The translations under genes and the position numbers were made by a program. A stretch of DNA of 64,000 nucleotides from Escallonia rubra (taxonomy: Eukaryota; Streptophyta; Magnoliopsida; Escalloniales; Escalloniaceae): the NCBI GenBank assembly GCA_033065855.1, contig JAVXUO010000599.1, forward strand, positions 33,933 through 97,932, in the 5' to 3' direction. Of the stretch, positions 47,348 through 59,989 are shown one piece after another. Within the stretch, counting starts at the first letter, position 1. Every line of letters begins with the position of its first letter. The notes beneath the pieces are model-generated. The model was not told the origin of the DNA. It did no database searches and saw only the letters and a list, made by a program, of their open reading frames with translations.

Positions 47348-48497
47348 TTCTATTCCTTTTCTTCTTCCTTCCGCCAATTTTCTACCACCATGCCTTTTCT
47401 TCTTCCTGCCCTTATAATCAAAATCTCTTCTCCTCTTCATTTCTTAACAGATGAATCATCTGCACTTTCTTCTTCACCTCTTTTCGTAATCAGGCATAGA
47501 TCCTTAAAGAATCCAAAAGTATATACCGGAAGTCTCATCGTACTTGTGCTAATTCTGAAGCGTCCGCGAGTGCTTATCCTCATCTATGTTAATTTTTGCA
47601 GTTTTGTTGATTATGTAAATGAAAACTTTGAAATGGCTAAGAACATGAGTAGTGTTCCAGTAGCTAATGTATTGTTCTCCTCCTCCCATCATTTCACTAA
47701 TAGTGGACGAATTTTCACTAGGCCAGACATGGGCTTAGGGATAAGACAATAGCACTGGTTTGTAGTTGTAGTTTGTTTGGTGGGCACTTTTGTGTTCCTT
47801 TGTTTTACTAATTGAATGTACTTATTTGACATGACTATAGGATATGTGAAGGTACAAGTAGACAATGCAATGGGGTGACAGAAAGAAGGTGGTGAAAAGG
47901 TACAGTACTGCTGTCAATTTGTAAAGGGGTCATTTATATACGCTATTAGCTTATAAATTTGAAGAGCGTAAACATAGAGTCCTTTCATAGTCACTGTAAA
48001 TTTTTGGTGATATCAGTCATTGACTTTTGAATGCCTGAATTAGGTTGAAGGCCAAAGGGCTTGAGGGGCCATGGAATTGAATCAGTTTACTTATACTTTG
48101 CTTATTGGCCTTATCCCCATCAGTCGGTGAAAGGACAAAGGACCATGGAATTGGAATGCAGCTGTCATCTTGAATTGAATTTCTCAAAATGTAGCTGCTA
48201 TTTCATTGACAAATTTTACACATGGGGTTGCTTAGTGATTTTCAAAACTAAACGCAGATTGAGTTTGGTCGAGATCAATATAACTTTGTACGTTGTTAGA
48301 TTTTAAAGAAATAAGATAAATGTGGTGCATTTAAAGACGGACTGTTGTATTAGGTGTTCTTTCTTCGTGAAAAATATAATTATGGCTTTAATGTGTTTGG
48401 CTTCCTCGCTTCTATTGATTTCTTCTCTCAATCTCTTGCAATGGGCAGCTGTATTGTGTCCGCATTATTAGTACAATATGTTTTTATATGGGAAAAT
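47219..48497. other. Intergenic, no supported gene
   Basis: Contains a (TC)n-(GC)n microsatellite at 47311-47347. The plus frame 47390-47752 (120 aa) follows it like a gene after a pyrimidine-rich leader, but shows no domain, and I cannot support it. Confidence 0.35.
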
Positions 48498-48985
48498 TTT
48501 TGGCTACTACCAAGATTGAAAGAATCTTCCTTCTACCCCTCGTATAACGACAATTAATGGTAGCTAAATATTTCTAGCGGTTTTTATTTAAGAAAAAAAA
48601 TTGGCTGCTGCTACCCGGGTTGGAGAAATCTTCCTCCTACTCCTTATATAGCGACAATCAATAGTCGCTAAATGTTTCAAGTGACTTTTCTTCTAACACT
48701 TTCAGCAACAATTATTAGCAGCACTTTTTTAGCGTCACTAAATAAAAGTCACTATAAACATTTAGAGACAATTGATTGTCGCTATATAAGGGGTAGGAGG
48801 AAGATTTCTACAACCCGGGTAGGAGCCAAAGTTTGTTCTTTATTTAGTAACACTAACAAAATACTGTTAAGAATTGTCGCTGAAAGTGTTATCAGAAAAG
48901 TCACTAGAAACATTTAACGACTATTTATTGTCACTATATGCGAGGCTGGAGGAAGACTCTTACAACTCGGGTAAGAGTCAAAGTT
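48498..48985. mobile_element. Nested fold-back (double inverted-repeat) MITE
   Basis: The outer arms (48498-48585 and 48898-48985) and inner arms (48599-48690 and 48745-48832) are four versions of one ~85-bp unit. That unit is roughly TACCCGGGTTG..GAAATCTTCCTCCTAC..TATAGCGACAATCAATAGTCGCTAAAT. The two left arms are plus-oriented and the two right arms minus. The inner arms agree better with each other than with the outer ones. Confidence 0.85.
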
Positions 48986-50957
48986 TATTTTTTTATACGT
49001 GGTTGTTTTCAACAAGTGTGCCATTGCAAAAAAATTCTGTGACATTATGAACTTACACATAAGTAGGTGAGGCTTTAAGTCGCTACTTGCAACGGTTTTC
49101 AGTGTTCTCTGTTCCTTGATAATTACATTATGTATTTATTGTGCTTCGCTTTCACATTACTATCTTTTTGTTTATTTTGATTGGCAATTGTGTTGTGTTG
49201 GCAAACTAACCTTATCTGGACTGAAGTGCCGCCAGAATTCCTAATTCCGTCCGTAAGTGATCCAACTAACTAAAAATATTGTTAGTGCTGCTTACCCAAA
49301 CTCCATGAAAGGTATTTGTGCAATAGCAGCGTATTTAACTCCAAAAAGTGAAAATGTTAATGAGATAAACTCTTATGTTATTTCTATTGTACCTGGGACA
49401 TTAAATTGTACAAGATCTCTGAGTTTTTCAACTCCTTGAAATTAGTGGAATCCTGACCATGAACTTCAACTGAAGTTGGGACCTGTAATCATGTTCTTAA
49501 GAAATATAAATACAAGCAAGCGTCTTTGCAACCGAACTAGGTTGATTGTCACACATCTAGCGAAATGGGTTATAGAAGGCAAGATAATTACCAGGAGAGA
49601 AAGCAAAATAGGAGACAAGGTTTTTCATTCAAAGAATGATCATGGTTCCAAGCATGGTTATAGAAGGTAAGATAATTATCAGTATCGAATCCCATAACAA
49701 AGCATTGGATAAAAGTAGCAATTCCCTCTTTGTTGGTCTTTGTTCCATTCAAAATGGATATTACTCCTATTGCATATTTCCGTCAATGTGTCCAGTATCA
49801 ACAGTGGGTTGTAGTTTTTCAATGCTAATTGTAAATGTCTTTAGTGTTAGTGCTTAGAAAATAGTTTGTATTGCTATTCTTGTGCCTAAATCTCTATGTC
49901 CTCTTTCTTCTGACAATGAAAGTATATATGTTACGGTATTAGTCTTTTCTCATCATTGGGCCACTCTAAATTTCCATTGTTAGCATCAAACATGATTTCG
50001 TAGTCGTCGCTCGAACGTCTAAAAGTTGTGCAAGTCCAACACATGCTAAAAAGGTTTAGACACGATATTTTAAAATCTTGACCATAATATCCTTAATAAA
50101 CCATGTCGGTAAATCAGCGAGTGAACGTAGTTGATTGATCTTGATGTTGTTGTCAACCTACACAACACACGTAATTTTGGATTAGTTCTAGGTGCACTAG
50201 TTTGTATTGTTCATGGCGTTAGGTGGAAACGTTGGAGTTCATTGTTTAGTCCAATTCCTGCCAAACATTTACAATGTTCTTTATAGTCAATTAATGGCAA
50301 ATATAGAATCCTTCCCAATGAAAGATCGATAATCTTGCATATATAATGGTTTTAAGTTCAATGATGCGTATTAGAGACGATGGAGTTAATTGCCTGTCAT
50401 GCATATACTAGAAGCACTCGTATAATATTTGTTATATTGAAAGCGATCAAGACAATGAAAATAAATGCATTGACTAATATGAACATGACCTTCAGAAGGG
50501 AGTTACTCAAGCAAAAAGGTAGTAAAGGATGGCGTGCGTGTTTGTGTGTGTGTCTCGACACTTTTGGGTTTTTGACCATTGTAATAAGTTGGTAAAAAAA
50601 AAAATTTGGAGTACACAGTGCTAAAATGCACGTAAAATCTCAGATTATAACAATTGAAGGAACCATTGGATCTGAGAAATTCTTAGCATACATGCGAACG
50701 AGGGTGCACGAACATGTAGCATGATGGAGTTAATATTTTGTTCACTGTGTCTATGCTCCTCATTTGTTCAAGAAATGCATGTTCAATAATATAATTGTGA
50801 ATGTGCTATTATATGAATTCTGTTGTGGATTCATGCTTTTAAAATATTAAACCCTTACCTTAGTAACTTAGTGTATGTTGTCTGTTATCGTTGGCGGTAA
50901 GTTCCTCCTTGAAGCAAATCTGTTTTACGTCCTTTTTTACAACTTTATGTCTTGTTT
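48986..50957. other. Intergenic, one short dispersed duplication
   Basis: GGTTATAGAAGGCAAGATAA (49568) recurs as GGTTATAGAAGGTAAGATAA (49658), 90 bp apart, perhaps remains of a retroelement. No gene supported. Confidence 0.4.
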
Positions 50958-50965
50958 CCTAGGTA

Positions 50966-52465
50966 CAGGGGCGGACCTACACTTTCACAAGCGGGGGGCT
51001 AATGTACCCTCCTCAACTTTTGGGAAAAAAATTTAATTTCACAAATCTGAAATCACAGCCACATGTCTGCGACTCTCTCTCTCCCCCCTATGTGCGATGC
51101 CGACATCTCTCAGTCTCACCCTCATAGTCACAGGCCTCACCCACTTCGGCCACTTGGCCACTTTGGCAAATCACCAACGGCCACTCGGCCACCCCTGACG
51201 CCGACGAAAACAGTGATATGCCAGACTCTCTCTCTCTCTAGGGTTCTCTTTTGACGAGTGACGACGGTGAAGTGGAGCCATCAGCCATAAAGATCTAGGG
51301 TTTCGACGAGGCGATAACCACCAACCGGCGACCAAGTCACTTTCTGTGATAGCACCGGCCGGCGGCCGCGAATCTAGGATCTAGGGTATTCGAATCTGAG
51401 CGGCGACCGCGAGGAGGTACTCTTCTATTTGAATCTGAGCGACGACCGCGATGAGGTACTCTTCTGTTTGAATCTGAGCGGCGAATGGCGACGGCAAGGT
51501 GAGGACTCCACCGGCGGCCAAGAACCCACCACCGGCGACGACGATCGGTGACATGTACCGTTCAACTGCCTTAGGTATGCCGTACACATTTTTAGATTAA
51601 TTGATCAATTTCTTTCCCAATTGAGCATTGATCGATGATTTTAGGTTGTTAATTAAGTATTTCAGATTGTTAAATTTAGCATATGAGATTGTTGATCCAG
51701 ACATGTGACCTAATTGGATTGAGATATGTGACATTGTGATCTAATTGGATTGAGATTGTCTATTGAACCAATCAATTTTGTTGGTGTAGTATAGGACTTA
51801 ATTGGACTGTTGGATTGATACTTAAAATATGGTCTTGGCTTCTTGCTATAGTAAGTATAATGTAGGACTTTGTTAGTGTTTTGGGGTGAATTCTAGAGTA
51901 AATTCATTTTTCAATAAAATAAAGGAAAAAAAAGAAAAAAGGCGCGTTAGGGCTTTTCTAATAAGAAACGTAACTATGTCTTGCAAATATATCATTTGGT
52001 GTATTTGCTTTTGAGATTGATCTTACTTTTACTTGCTTCAACTGCTACTATGGAAAAAGATTTCTCTGCAATGAAGATAATAAAGACTCGACTTCGGAAT
52101 CACATGGGAGATGAATGGATGAATGAATAGCTTGGTTTGTTACATTGAGAAAAATGTCTTCAAAACTATTGGGAATGAGGCTATTATCAAGCGCTACCAA
52201 TCTTCGGCGCCTCATCGAGTAGTTATTTAGTGCTTTCGTTTATAAACACTGAAATATCTATTTTGTATTCGCTTTTTTTGAGTTGTAAAGAGTTTTTAGT
52301 GGCTCTCATGAAACTTAATAAGACCTTTTGGATGCTTTTTAGTATGTTTTTCTGTATTATCGAAAAGTGCACTCTGTTTTTGTGTACTATTTTACTTATA
52401 AAAAAATTTATTGGCTTCGATATATTTTTAGCACCCCCTGGGGTGAAATCCTGGTTCCGCCACTG
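50966..52465. mobile_element. hAT transposon (1500 bp) with transposase remnant
   Basis: Ends CAGGGGCGGACC and, reverse-complemented, CAGTGGCGGAACC; flanked by a perfect 8-bp duplication CCTAGGTA (50958-50965 and 52466-52473). Inside are a GC-rich segment with a 39-bp tandem repeat (51392-51483, about 2.4 copies) and a decayed transposase C-terminus. It is an internally deleted derivative of an autonomous element. Confidence 0.95.
52022..52230 (+). pseudogene. hAT transposase C-terminal (dimerisation) remnant
   Basis: Reads EKDFSAMKIIKTRLRNHMGDEWMN, split here by position: EKDFSAMKIIKTRL then RNHMGDEW. After one frameshift near 52125 it continues NSLVCYIEKNVF. This is the hAT dimerisation motif found in TTF-type zinc-finger/hAT proteins. 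Only about 65 codons remain. Confidence 0.85.
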
Positions 52466-53024
52466 CCTAGGTATATGAAAAGTACAGTTTTGATGTCGTT
52501 TGTACCATTTGAAAATAATGGGAGTGATATAATTAGGCAAACTTATATTTCACAAACCTTGTTGATTGGAGATTTTGGAGAAGCTCTTTATGGCCCATCA
52601 CTATTTTGGAGTGGAAGAAAGATTGAATATAAAATGCCGTATTTATAAAGTAGATTTTCATGTAAGTAAATTCTTGAGTTTGAGAGGGTTTGAATGCCGT
52701 TTTTATAATGTGGTTCATGTGATTCCTTGATTGAAAGTTCAATTTTAACTTTTGTTCTTCGATGTTTAGAGCTGAAATATAAGGTAGCGTTAGAAATACT
52801 TTTTGTTTTCAATTTTTTGTTCAGTTTTAAAAATTAGAAAAAAATTGTCGTTTGATAGACAGTTTTAGTTTTTTTTTTTCCTTCAGTTTTATAAACTAGT
52901 TTTTTAAAATGGGGTTGTTTCTGAAAACTCTATTTCGGAATTTTTAGTTTTCAGTTTTGATTTTTTTTTTTAGATATACCATTCAATTTTTGTAAGAATC
53001 ATTTTATATCTCTTCTTCCCTTCA

Positions 53025-53395
53025 ATCTTGATCACCAATACCTATCATCCAAGAATACCAAACCACCAATATTGCCAACTACCATATTCATTGATTGCCA
53101 CCGCCACCAACAATGACCAATATTGCCGAACACCAAACTACAAACACTGTCAACCACCACAGCCACTAACCACCGATATGCCACCATCACTGATCAACAC
53201 ACTAGAACACCGAACTTGCCAATACTGCCAACCACCATAGCCACTTACTGTCGCCACCACTACCAGTGACCAACACCCATGAATACCGCCAACCACCATA
53301 GCCATTGATAACCACAACCACCACCACCGTTACTGACCAATATCCCTAGCACCAAACATTCTAACATCAGTCACCACCGTGACACCTCCATTCCT
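53025..53395 (+). repeat. Degenerate ACC-rich minisatellite
   Basis: Irregular units around CCACCATAGCCACTGACCACCAATATTGCC, repeated about ten times with heavy drift. No coding signal. Confidence 0.6.
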
Positions 53396-53944
53396 CTAAA
53401 TCAAATCACCATCATACTGACTACCATTGTCTCTACAACAAATACCACCAACAAATTGCATCCATCGATTAGCCCTAATATCTTTTATTTGCGCAGTAAA
53501 TTCAAAACCAATCAAATCATTCACCCAATCAAACCAATAAAGTCCTAATTCGCAAGTTAGTGTGTTACTGCCATAACAGTAGTTGGAGGGTGGCACAGGA
53601 GATGTGTTTGTCGTGGTGGGGGCGCTTATGGTTGTTGAACAGAGGAGTTCAGAAGAAACTCTCAAGTATAGAAAAAATGAAAGAAAAGAGAAGAAAGGAA
53701 AGATAGAAAAGCGAACGAGAAAAAAAAACAAAAAAATGACTAATTACACTTATGTCCCTAAGGTTAGGGTGTAATTACAGTCAAGGTTATTAAATTTCAA
53801 AATGTAACATTCTGTGACCAAAAATCCTAATTTTGTAACACTTGTGTCCATCCGTTAAGGTTCCATCCAAAAAGTGTATTTTTTATGATGTCATCGTTAC
53901 GTATTTTCTAAATGGCAATACTGCCCTTTACTACATATACTAAA

Positions 53945-54914
53945 TAATTACACTTATGTCCCTGAGATTATGGTATAATTACAGGTAAGGACAATAGTTT
54001 GGACAAATTACACTTATATCCAATATAATGGTTTAAATGTTCAAATTAGGATTAGGGTTTTTTAGGGTTTGTATAAAAACCCTAATTTTCAAATTACCGC
54101 CGGCGACCAATCTTCTGTCGGCGTCACCCCCATCACCGGGGACGTTGCCTATCCCCTTCCATCTCTTCTCTCCCCCACCTCGCCCCCCGTAGCAGCCCCT
54201 TCCCTCACCCTACGCCGGCAGCTCCATGGCCCCACGCCACTGGTAGCTCCATCGCCCCACCCTCCCTGCCCCACCCTCCCCCACCCCGTAGCTGCCCCCA
54301 CCATACCTACACACCACTGCCAACCACCATGCCAACCTTCGTGACCCAACTACCCGGAATCACCGCCGTTACCCACCACCCCGCACCACCGCCATAACCC
54401 ACTCTTCTTTCTTCCCAAACCAACACCCACCATCAATTCAACAACCCGAAAAACAAACCTACTATGATTCTGAGTTGTGGCATGAGACAGAGAAAGAAAG
54501 AGGGGCGATTCACGGTGGGTCAGAGAGGGGTCGAGCGGCGGGGTGGGGAGGGAGGGACAACGACGGCGTGGGGGGCAGAGCGGGGGCAGAGGCGGCGTCG
54601 ACGTGGGGGGAGCATGGGGATGTGACAGCGGGGTGGGGAGATGGAAGGGGGTGGGGTGGGGAGGGAGCGTGGAAAGATTGAATCTGAGATGAGACATTAA
54701 ATTGGAGAGAGAAAGGAGAGAACAAAAAAAAGATAAAAGAAAAATGGAATTTTAATTTCAATTTCAATTTCAATTAGGGGCGATAAAGTCTTTTTTGTCA
54801 AAATCGTTATGTATTTTTGTATTCCGTCTGGTCAACGGACATAAAGTGTAATTTGTCCAAACTATTGTCCTTACCTATAATTATATCCTAACCTCAGGGA
54901 CATAAGTGTAATTA
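53945..54914. mobile_element. Small MULE-like element with ~77-bp TIRs
   Basis: Inverted repeats 53945-54021 and 54838-54914 both read TAATTACACTTATGTCCCTG, then a TAATTA, AGGTAAGGACAATAGTTTGG and ACAAATTACACTT. The interior is GC-rich (54100-54680), perhaps captured sequence, with only biased fake ORFs. A second, older copy of the end sequence lies just outside at 53739-53780 in direct orientation. Confidence 0.65.
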
Positions 54915-54919
54915 GCCAA

Positions 54920-55577
54920 AAAAAAAAGTAAACACCAATTATGCAAAACTGTATCAAACAACCCATCATATTTGTAAAAAAAATAAAAAAACATCAAAGA
55001 TGTTTTTGTTTTTTGAAAATAAAAACTGAAAAATGAAATAGGTTTCAAACACCGCCTATATAGTACTATCCAAAAACTGCTTTATTTGAATTTGGTGGGC
55101 AATAGCATGCATCTAACTTCTTCCGTAATTCACCGACGTGCCATTCTCATCACATAGAAGTATCATCTTATCCTATTGAATCTTCCAGCTGCTCTTCATT
55201 TAAGAGAGGACTAAGAGACGAAGCAGAGCAAAAGTAAATGAAATGTCGCTAATGAATTTTTAGCGACTAATAGTAGGCAAGTTTAATACAAATTTTGGTA
55301 AAAGGTGTAGAAAGCTTCCGGTTGCAATTTTTGCAACAATAAATCATTAAATCCTAATCTTAAAATGTAATGCAAGCCCCAGTGTCTCTTTTTTCCATTA
55401 GAAGTGCAATGTCTCTAACTATGCCTTGGCAAAATTAAAATGGGATTGTTACGCTTACGAATAGCATAGCAAAATACCGTAATCAAGTCTCTATTTAAAA
55501 TACCAACTCTTCTTTCCGAATATTAAGCCTAGAATTGGGTAATCAACGAGTTACCTCTCTTTTACTCAAAAAGGAAA
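54920..55577. other. Intergenic, no gene seen
   Basis: AT-rich. A short TTTTTAGCGACTAATAG near 55258 recalls the TAGCGAC-type MITEs elsewhere in the window. Confidence 0.4.
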
Positions 55578-55853
55578 TGCCTAATCCCAAAAATGTACCC
55601 TCAAGTTTACCCAAAGTACAACTTTAGTACCCAAGTTTGAAGGTATACCAAAGAAGTACCTAACTTTTAAAAATCGTATCAAATCAGTACCTAAGCTAAC
55701 GGAGGACGGATGCCGTTAAAAAGTCAGAGGGGTAGAACCGTCATTAATAAAAAAAAGGACATAAAAGCTCAGGCCACGGCCACGGCCACGTGGCCTGCCT
55801 TTTCTCTGACAGCCTTTTTAGTTCGTACCTTCCTAATGCAAATGCAAAATCTT
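55578..55853 (+). repeat. Left TIR of the MULE
   Basis: Pairs with 61722-61990. Probably holds the transposase promoter and TIR-binding sites; the CACGTG core is a candidate G-box. Confidence 0.93.
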
Positions 55854-56909
55854 CATTACATTACACTATAACCGCCAAAAGTCTTCGTCTTTCATCCCTC
55901 AAAATCCAAACTATAACCACCAAACTTTCCCGAACACGATTAAGGATACATTAATCAACCTGGCAGAATATCGACTATTGGACATCGGCGATGGGGTGGG
56001 AAATACGGCCGACGGAATGGGAAAACAAAGGCAATCTAGTGTACGATAAGTCGTCTGAACCCAAAACACAACAATCATGGCCTAATTGAACCATAAAACT
56101 TGTAAATCTTAACTCGTTGTTATGAGTGTTTGCGGTAATCTTAATCCGAAACATGCACTGTGTAATTTTTTTGTATTTGCAAAGTGAGTGGAAGAACATG
56201 CTCTGTTTTTTGAAAGTGTGGTCCCAGACTAATTTCATCCTTTTAATCTTGGGTCAACGATTCATTGTACAATAGAATAATATGGTCCCCTTTACTTGTT
56301 GATTGTGCAGACCCGAATGGTACAATGTTTACTCTGAGAATCAACCATGGGGGGAAGTTTAAAAATATCCCACAAAAAGTATATGACCCATGTCATACTA
56401 AATTCGTGGATTTCTGTGACATTGATATTTTTAGTATGGGTTAGTTTGGGGAAATTTGTGATGGTTTAGGGCTAATAGGTTACATGGATATGTTCTATTT
56501 AGTACCAAGGAAGAGGTTAGAGGAAGGACTAGTTAAGTTAGAGGGTGACAATTGATTTGTGCAAATGTGGGAGCACAAGACTGAAGATAGGGTTTTTGAC
56601 ATATATCTTGTCCAATTAACAGTAGATGAAGTGGTTAGCAGGGAAAATTTTGAAGCTGGGCAACTTCATGATTGACATAAGCAGAAACCTAGCATTGTCA
56701 TAGAGGAATTATATGAATATGGTAATGTGGTTCAACCTGAAGTTGGTCTAGAGCTTGCTTTATACCAACCTACCATTGTAGCCCAGAACACTCAAGAGCA
56801 GTTGACTATGGGGGCATTAGAAAACTTGTAAAGGGTAACTGACACTGCAATTGGAGGGGCTGAAAATGTAAGCTCTAGCCAGTGTGCCCCTACACAGTAT
56901 GATGTAGGG

Positions 56910-57300
56910 GCTAGACATGTTGCTGGTAGTGAGGGGGTGATATCACAACACAATGAAGGGGCTGAGCCTGTTGCTGGTGGTGAAGGGGTGATATCATAGC
57001 ACAGTGAAGGGGCTGAACATGTTGCTGGCAGTGATGGGGTCACTGGAGGGCACAGTGAAGGGGATGAGCCTGTTGCTGGTGGTGAGGAGGTGACTGCACA
57101 ACACACTGAAGGGGCTGAACATGTTGCTGGCAGTGAGGGGGTGACTGGAGGGCACAGTGAAGGGGCTGAGCCTGTTCCTGGTGGTGAGGAGGTGACTGCA
57201 CAACACACTGAAGGGGCTGAACATGTTGCTAGTAGTGAGGGGTGACTGGAGGGCACAGTGAAGGGGTTGAACATGTTGATGTTCATAGTAAGGGTGAACC
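56910..57300 (+). repeat. 51-bp minisatellite in the MULE coding region (~8 copies)
   Basis: Units start about 56910, 56961, 57012, 57063, 57114, 57165, 57216 and 57267. Each encodes 17 residues of the form GAE(H/P)VAG(S/G)EGVT(G/A)(G/Q)H(S/T)E. Alternate units are more alike (HVAGS versus PVAGG), so a 102-bp higher-order unit is likely. Long antisense ORFs here are by-products. Confidence 0.93.
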
Positions 57301-57544
57301 TCCAAAGCACAATGAAGGGGATGCAAGTGCTGCTCATAGCATGGGTGTATCTGCAAGTGAAGAAGAAAGAGAATCAGGTATGGATAGCTCTAGTGAATGG
57401 GATACTGATAGTGATAGGTTGCATCTTGAAGAAAACTATGATAGTGACTATGAGGGAACAGTTGATGAAATCTTAAGAAGTGTTGGGCATGAGATGGATG
57501 GGGAAAGTGATGTGTTGCAAAAATAGGGCAAAGGAAAAGAGCCA

Positions 57545-57780
57545 ATGGGTGAGGGGGCTAAATCCAAGGGCAAATGGAAAGAGGTTATAGCTGAGGGGGG
57601 TAAATCCAAGGGCAAGGGAAAAGGGAAAGAGGTTATGGCTGAGGGCGGTAAATCCAAGGGCAATGGCAAAGGGAAAAAAATTATGGCTGAGGGGGATAAA
57701 TCCAAGGGCAATGGCAAAGGGAAAGAGGTTATGATTGAGGGAGGTAAATATAAGGGCAAAGGGAAAGAGCTAATGCTAGA
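57545..57780 (+). repeat. 48-bp Lys-rich minisatellite in the MULE coding region
   Basis: TAAATCCAAG starts at 57559, 57601, 57649 and 57697, with TAAATATAAG at 57745: spacing 42, 48, 48, 48. Encodes about KSKG(K/N)GKGKEVMAEGG. All periods are multiples of three. Confidence 0.93.
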
Positions 57781-59989
57781 TGTAAGCACTGAAGATGTTC
57801 ATGAGTGGTTTGACTCTGGGTCTAATAATGAAAGAGCACCAGACTACCCTGAGTTTAACCCTGAAACTCCGGGGGGGAAAGCCATATTTTGAGGTTATAA
57901 TGATATTTGCTGATAATAAGGTCTTCAAAGATGCTGTTAAGCAATACTCAATCAATCAAGCAAGGCCAATTAAGTTCACAAAGAACATGAGAACCAAAAT
58001 CAGGGCTGTTTGCAAGTTAGAAGACTGTGGGTGGTTTGTATATGCATCAGCACATGATAAGTCCCCTTCAGTGCAGGTTAAGATAGTGGGGGAAAAGCAC
58101 ACATGTAGTAGACAACACATTAATAGGGCTGCAGGTAGTAAATGGCTTGCAAAGAAGTACATGGACATGTTTATGGTTAACCCAGGTATGCCTGCCAAGG
58201 CATTGAGTAAGACAATTTTTAAGGAGCTCAAATTGAAGGTCAAGAGAACCACTACTTACAAGGCCAAGGCATTGATTCAAACAATGATAAGTGGGATAGT
58301 AGAGGAACAATATGGTACGCTTTGGGATTATCTGTCAGAATTAAAAAGGGTTAGTCATGGGACCACCTGTATGATGAAACTGGATGAGCAGAGTATCATT
58401 GATGGGACTGACAGGTATGAAAGGGTTTATATATGTCTTGGCTAAGTAAAAGCAGGCCTTAAGTATTGTAGGAGGATTATTGGGGTGGATGGCACACATC
58501 GAAGGGGGGCAAATCCAGGTCAAGTGTTAACTGCTGTAGGAATTGATGCCAACAATTCCATGTACCCTATAGCATGGGCAGTTGTGGAGTCTGAGTGTCA
58601 GCAGTCATGGATGCGGTTTTTGGATTTTTTGCTTGATGATGTGGGGATACAAGATCCAACCAAGATGAGTGGACTTTCATATCAGATAAGCAGAAGAAAT
58701 TGGTTTATGCACTTGAAACATTGGTCCCAAGACTGAACATAGGTTCTGTGTTATGCATTTGCATGCTACCTTCAGGGATGCAGGTTTTAGGGAGAAAAAA
58801 TGGAAAGATCTTTTATGGAGAGCTACTTTTGCATCAAACAAGAAATATTTTGAAAGTCCAATGAAAGAGATGAGTGATGAGGACCTCAGCAGTGTTCAGT
58901 GGCTTGCTGATAAGCCATCATCACAGTGGGCTAGGTCACACTTTAGTACAACCCCCAAGTGTGATCTCTTAGCCAACAACTACTGTGAGGCTTTCAATGG
59001 GGTAATTGCTCATGACAAGGAACAACCTATTCTGACATTACTTGAGGGCATTAGAACTATTGTGATGAAGTGGTGGTGTATGAACATGGAGACAATAGAG
59101 GTTCAATGGAGAGGGTTTTTGTGTCCTAAGTTATTTGGCATCTTAGAAAAAAATGCCAAGGTTGCAGAAGACTGTATCCCATATCACTCAGGTGCCTTAA
59201 AGTTTCAAGTTCAGTATGTATGGGGGAGTACATTTGCAGTAGATGTGGCTAATGGCACATGCAGTTGTAGGAAGTGGGATTTGAGTGGAATACCTTGTTC
59301 TCATGCCATAGCTTGTATGTGGTTGAAAGACTTGCAACCTGAAGATAATGTATCTCAGTGGTACAAGAGGGAAACATATTTGAAGGCATATGAGCTCATA
59401 ATCAACCCTATGACCAGCTCTGACATGTGGGATTCAAGTGGATTGTTACCCCAATTGTATAAGAAACAGCCAGGGAGACCCAAAAGAATTAAGAGGAAAA
59501 AAGCTGGGGAGGATATGGATCAACATGAAAGTAAATTGAAGAGGGTGAAGGGCAGTTCCCTGTGTAGCATATGCAAACAGAGAGGACATAATAACAGAAA
59601 GTGTCCAGTGAGCCCTTTGGAAACAAGCACTGCAGGAGCAGACCAAGCACATGTACTTTATGACCTGCATGTGCATTTATTCCAAATTTTGAATTCTTGC
59701 TTTTACAGCTTTATGACACTTTGGTCTACTTTGATAAAAGGGTCAAATGGATCTACAGATGTCTGGGGCCTAACCACAGGCTAGTCCAAAAAATGCACCT
59801 TTTATCACATATTGTTGATTTTATCAGTCAAACCTAACTTTTTTAGTCAATAATGATATCATAATTATTTATGCAGGGTAGTGAGGACACAAGTGTTAAG
59901 AGAAGGAGGCCAGGGAAGGAACCATTTGTCAGCCCAAGGAAGAAACAGGTGCCTGCACAAGACCCCCATGCAAGTGAGTGAGAGACAGG

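Larger units (their letters stand above)
52782..55062. mobile_element. Possible outer MITE pair enclosing later insertions
   Basis: The left GGTAGCGTTAGAAATAC (52782) and, reverse-complemented, right GGCGGTGTTTGAAACC (near 55062) share general form and lead into oligo-T/A tracts with TTTTCAGTTTT. It would be a small element split by the sequences between. Evidence is weak and no duplication was found. Confidence 0.3.

Noticed and set aside
47390..47752. 120-aa ORF after a pyrimidine-rich leader
   Set aside because: No domain, no signal peptide and no plausible further exons. It could be a first exon, but I cannot support it.
56792..57337. 181-aa antisense ORF rich in Ser/Pro/Cys
   Set aside because: It is the reverse strand of the 51-bp minisatellite; repeats of a multiple of three keep every frame open.
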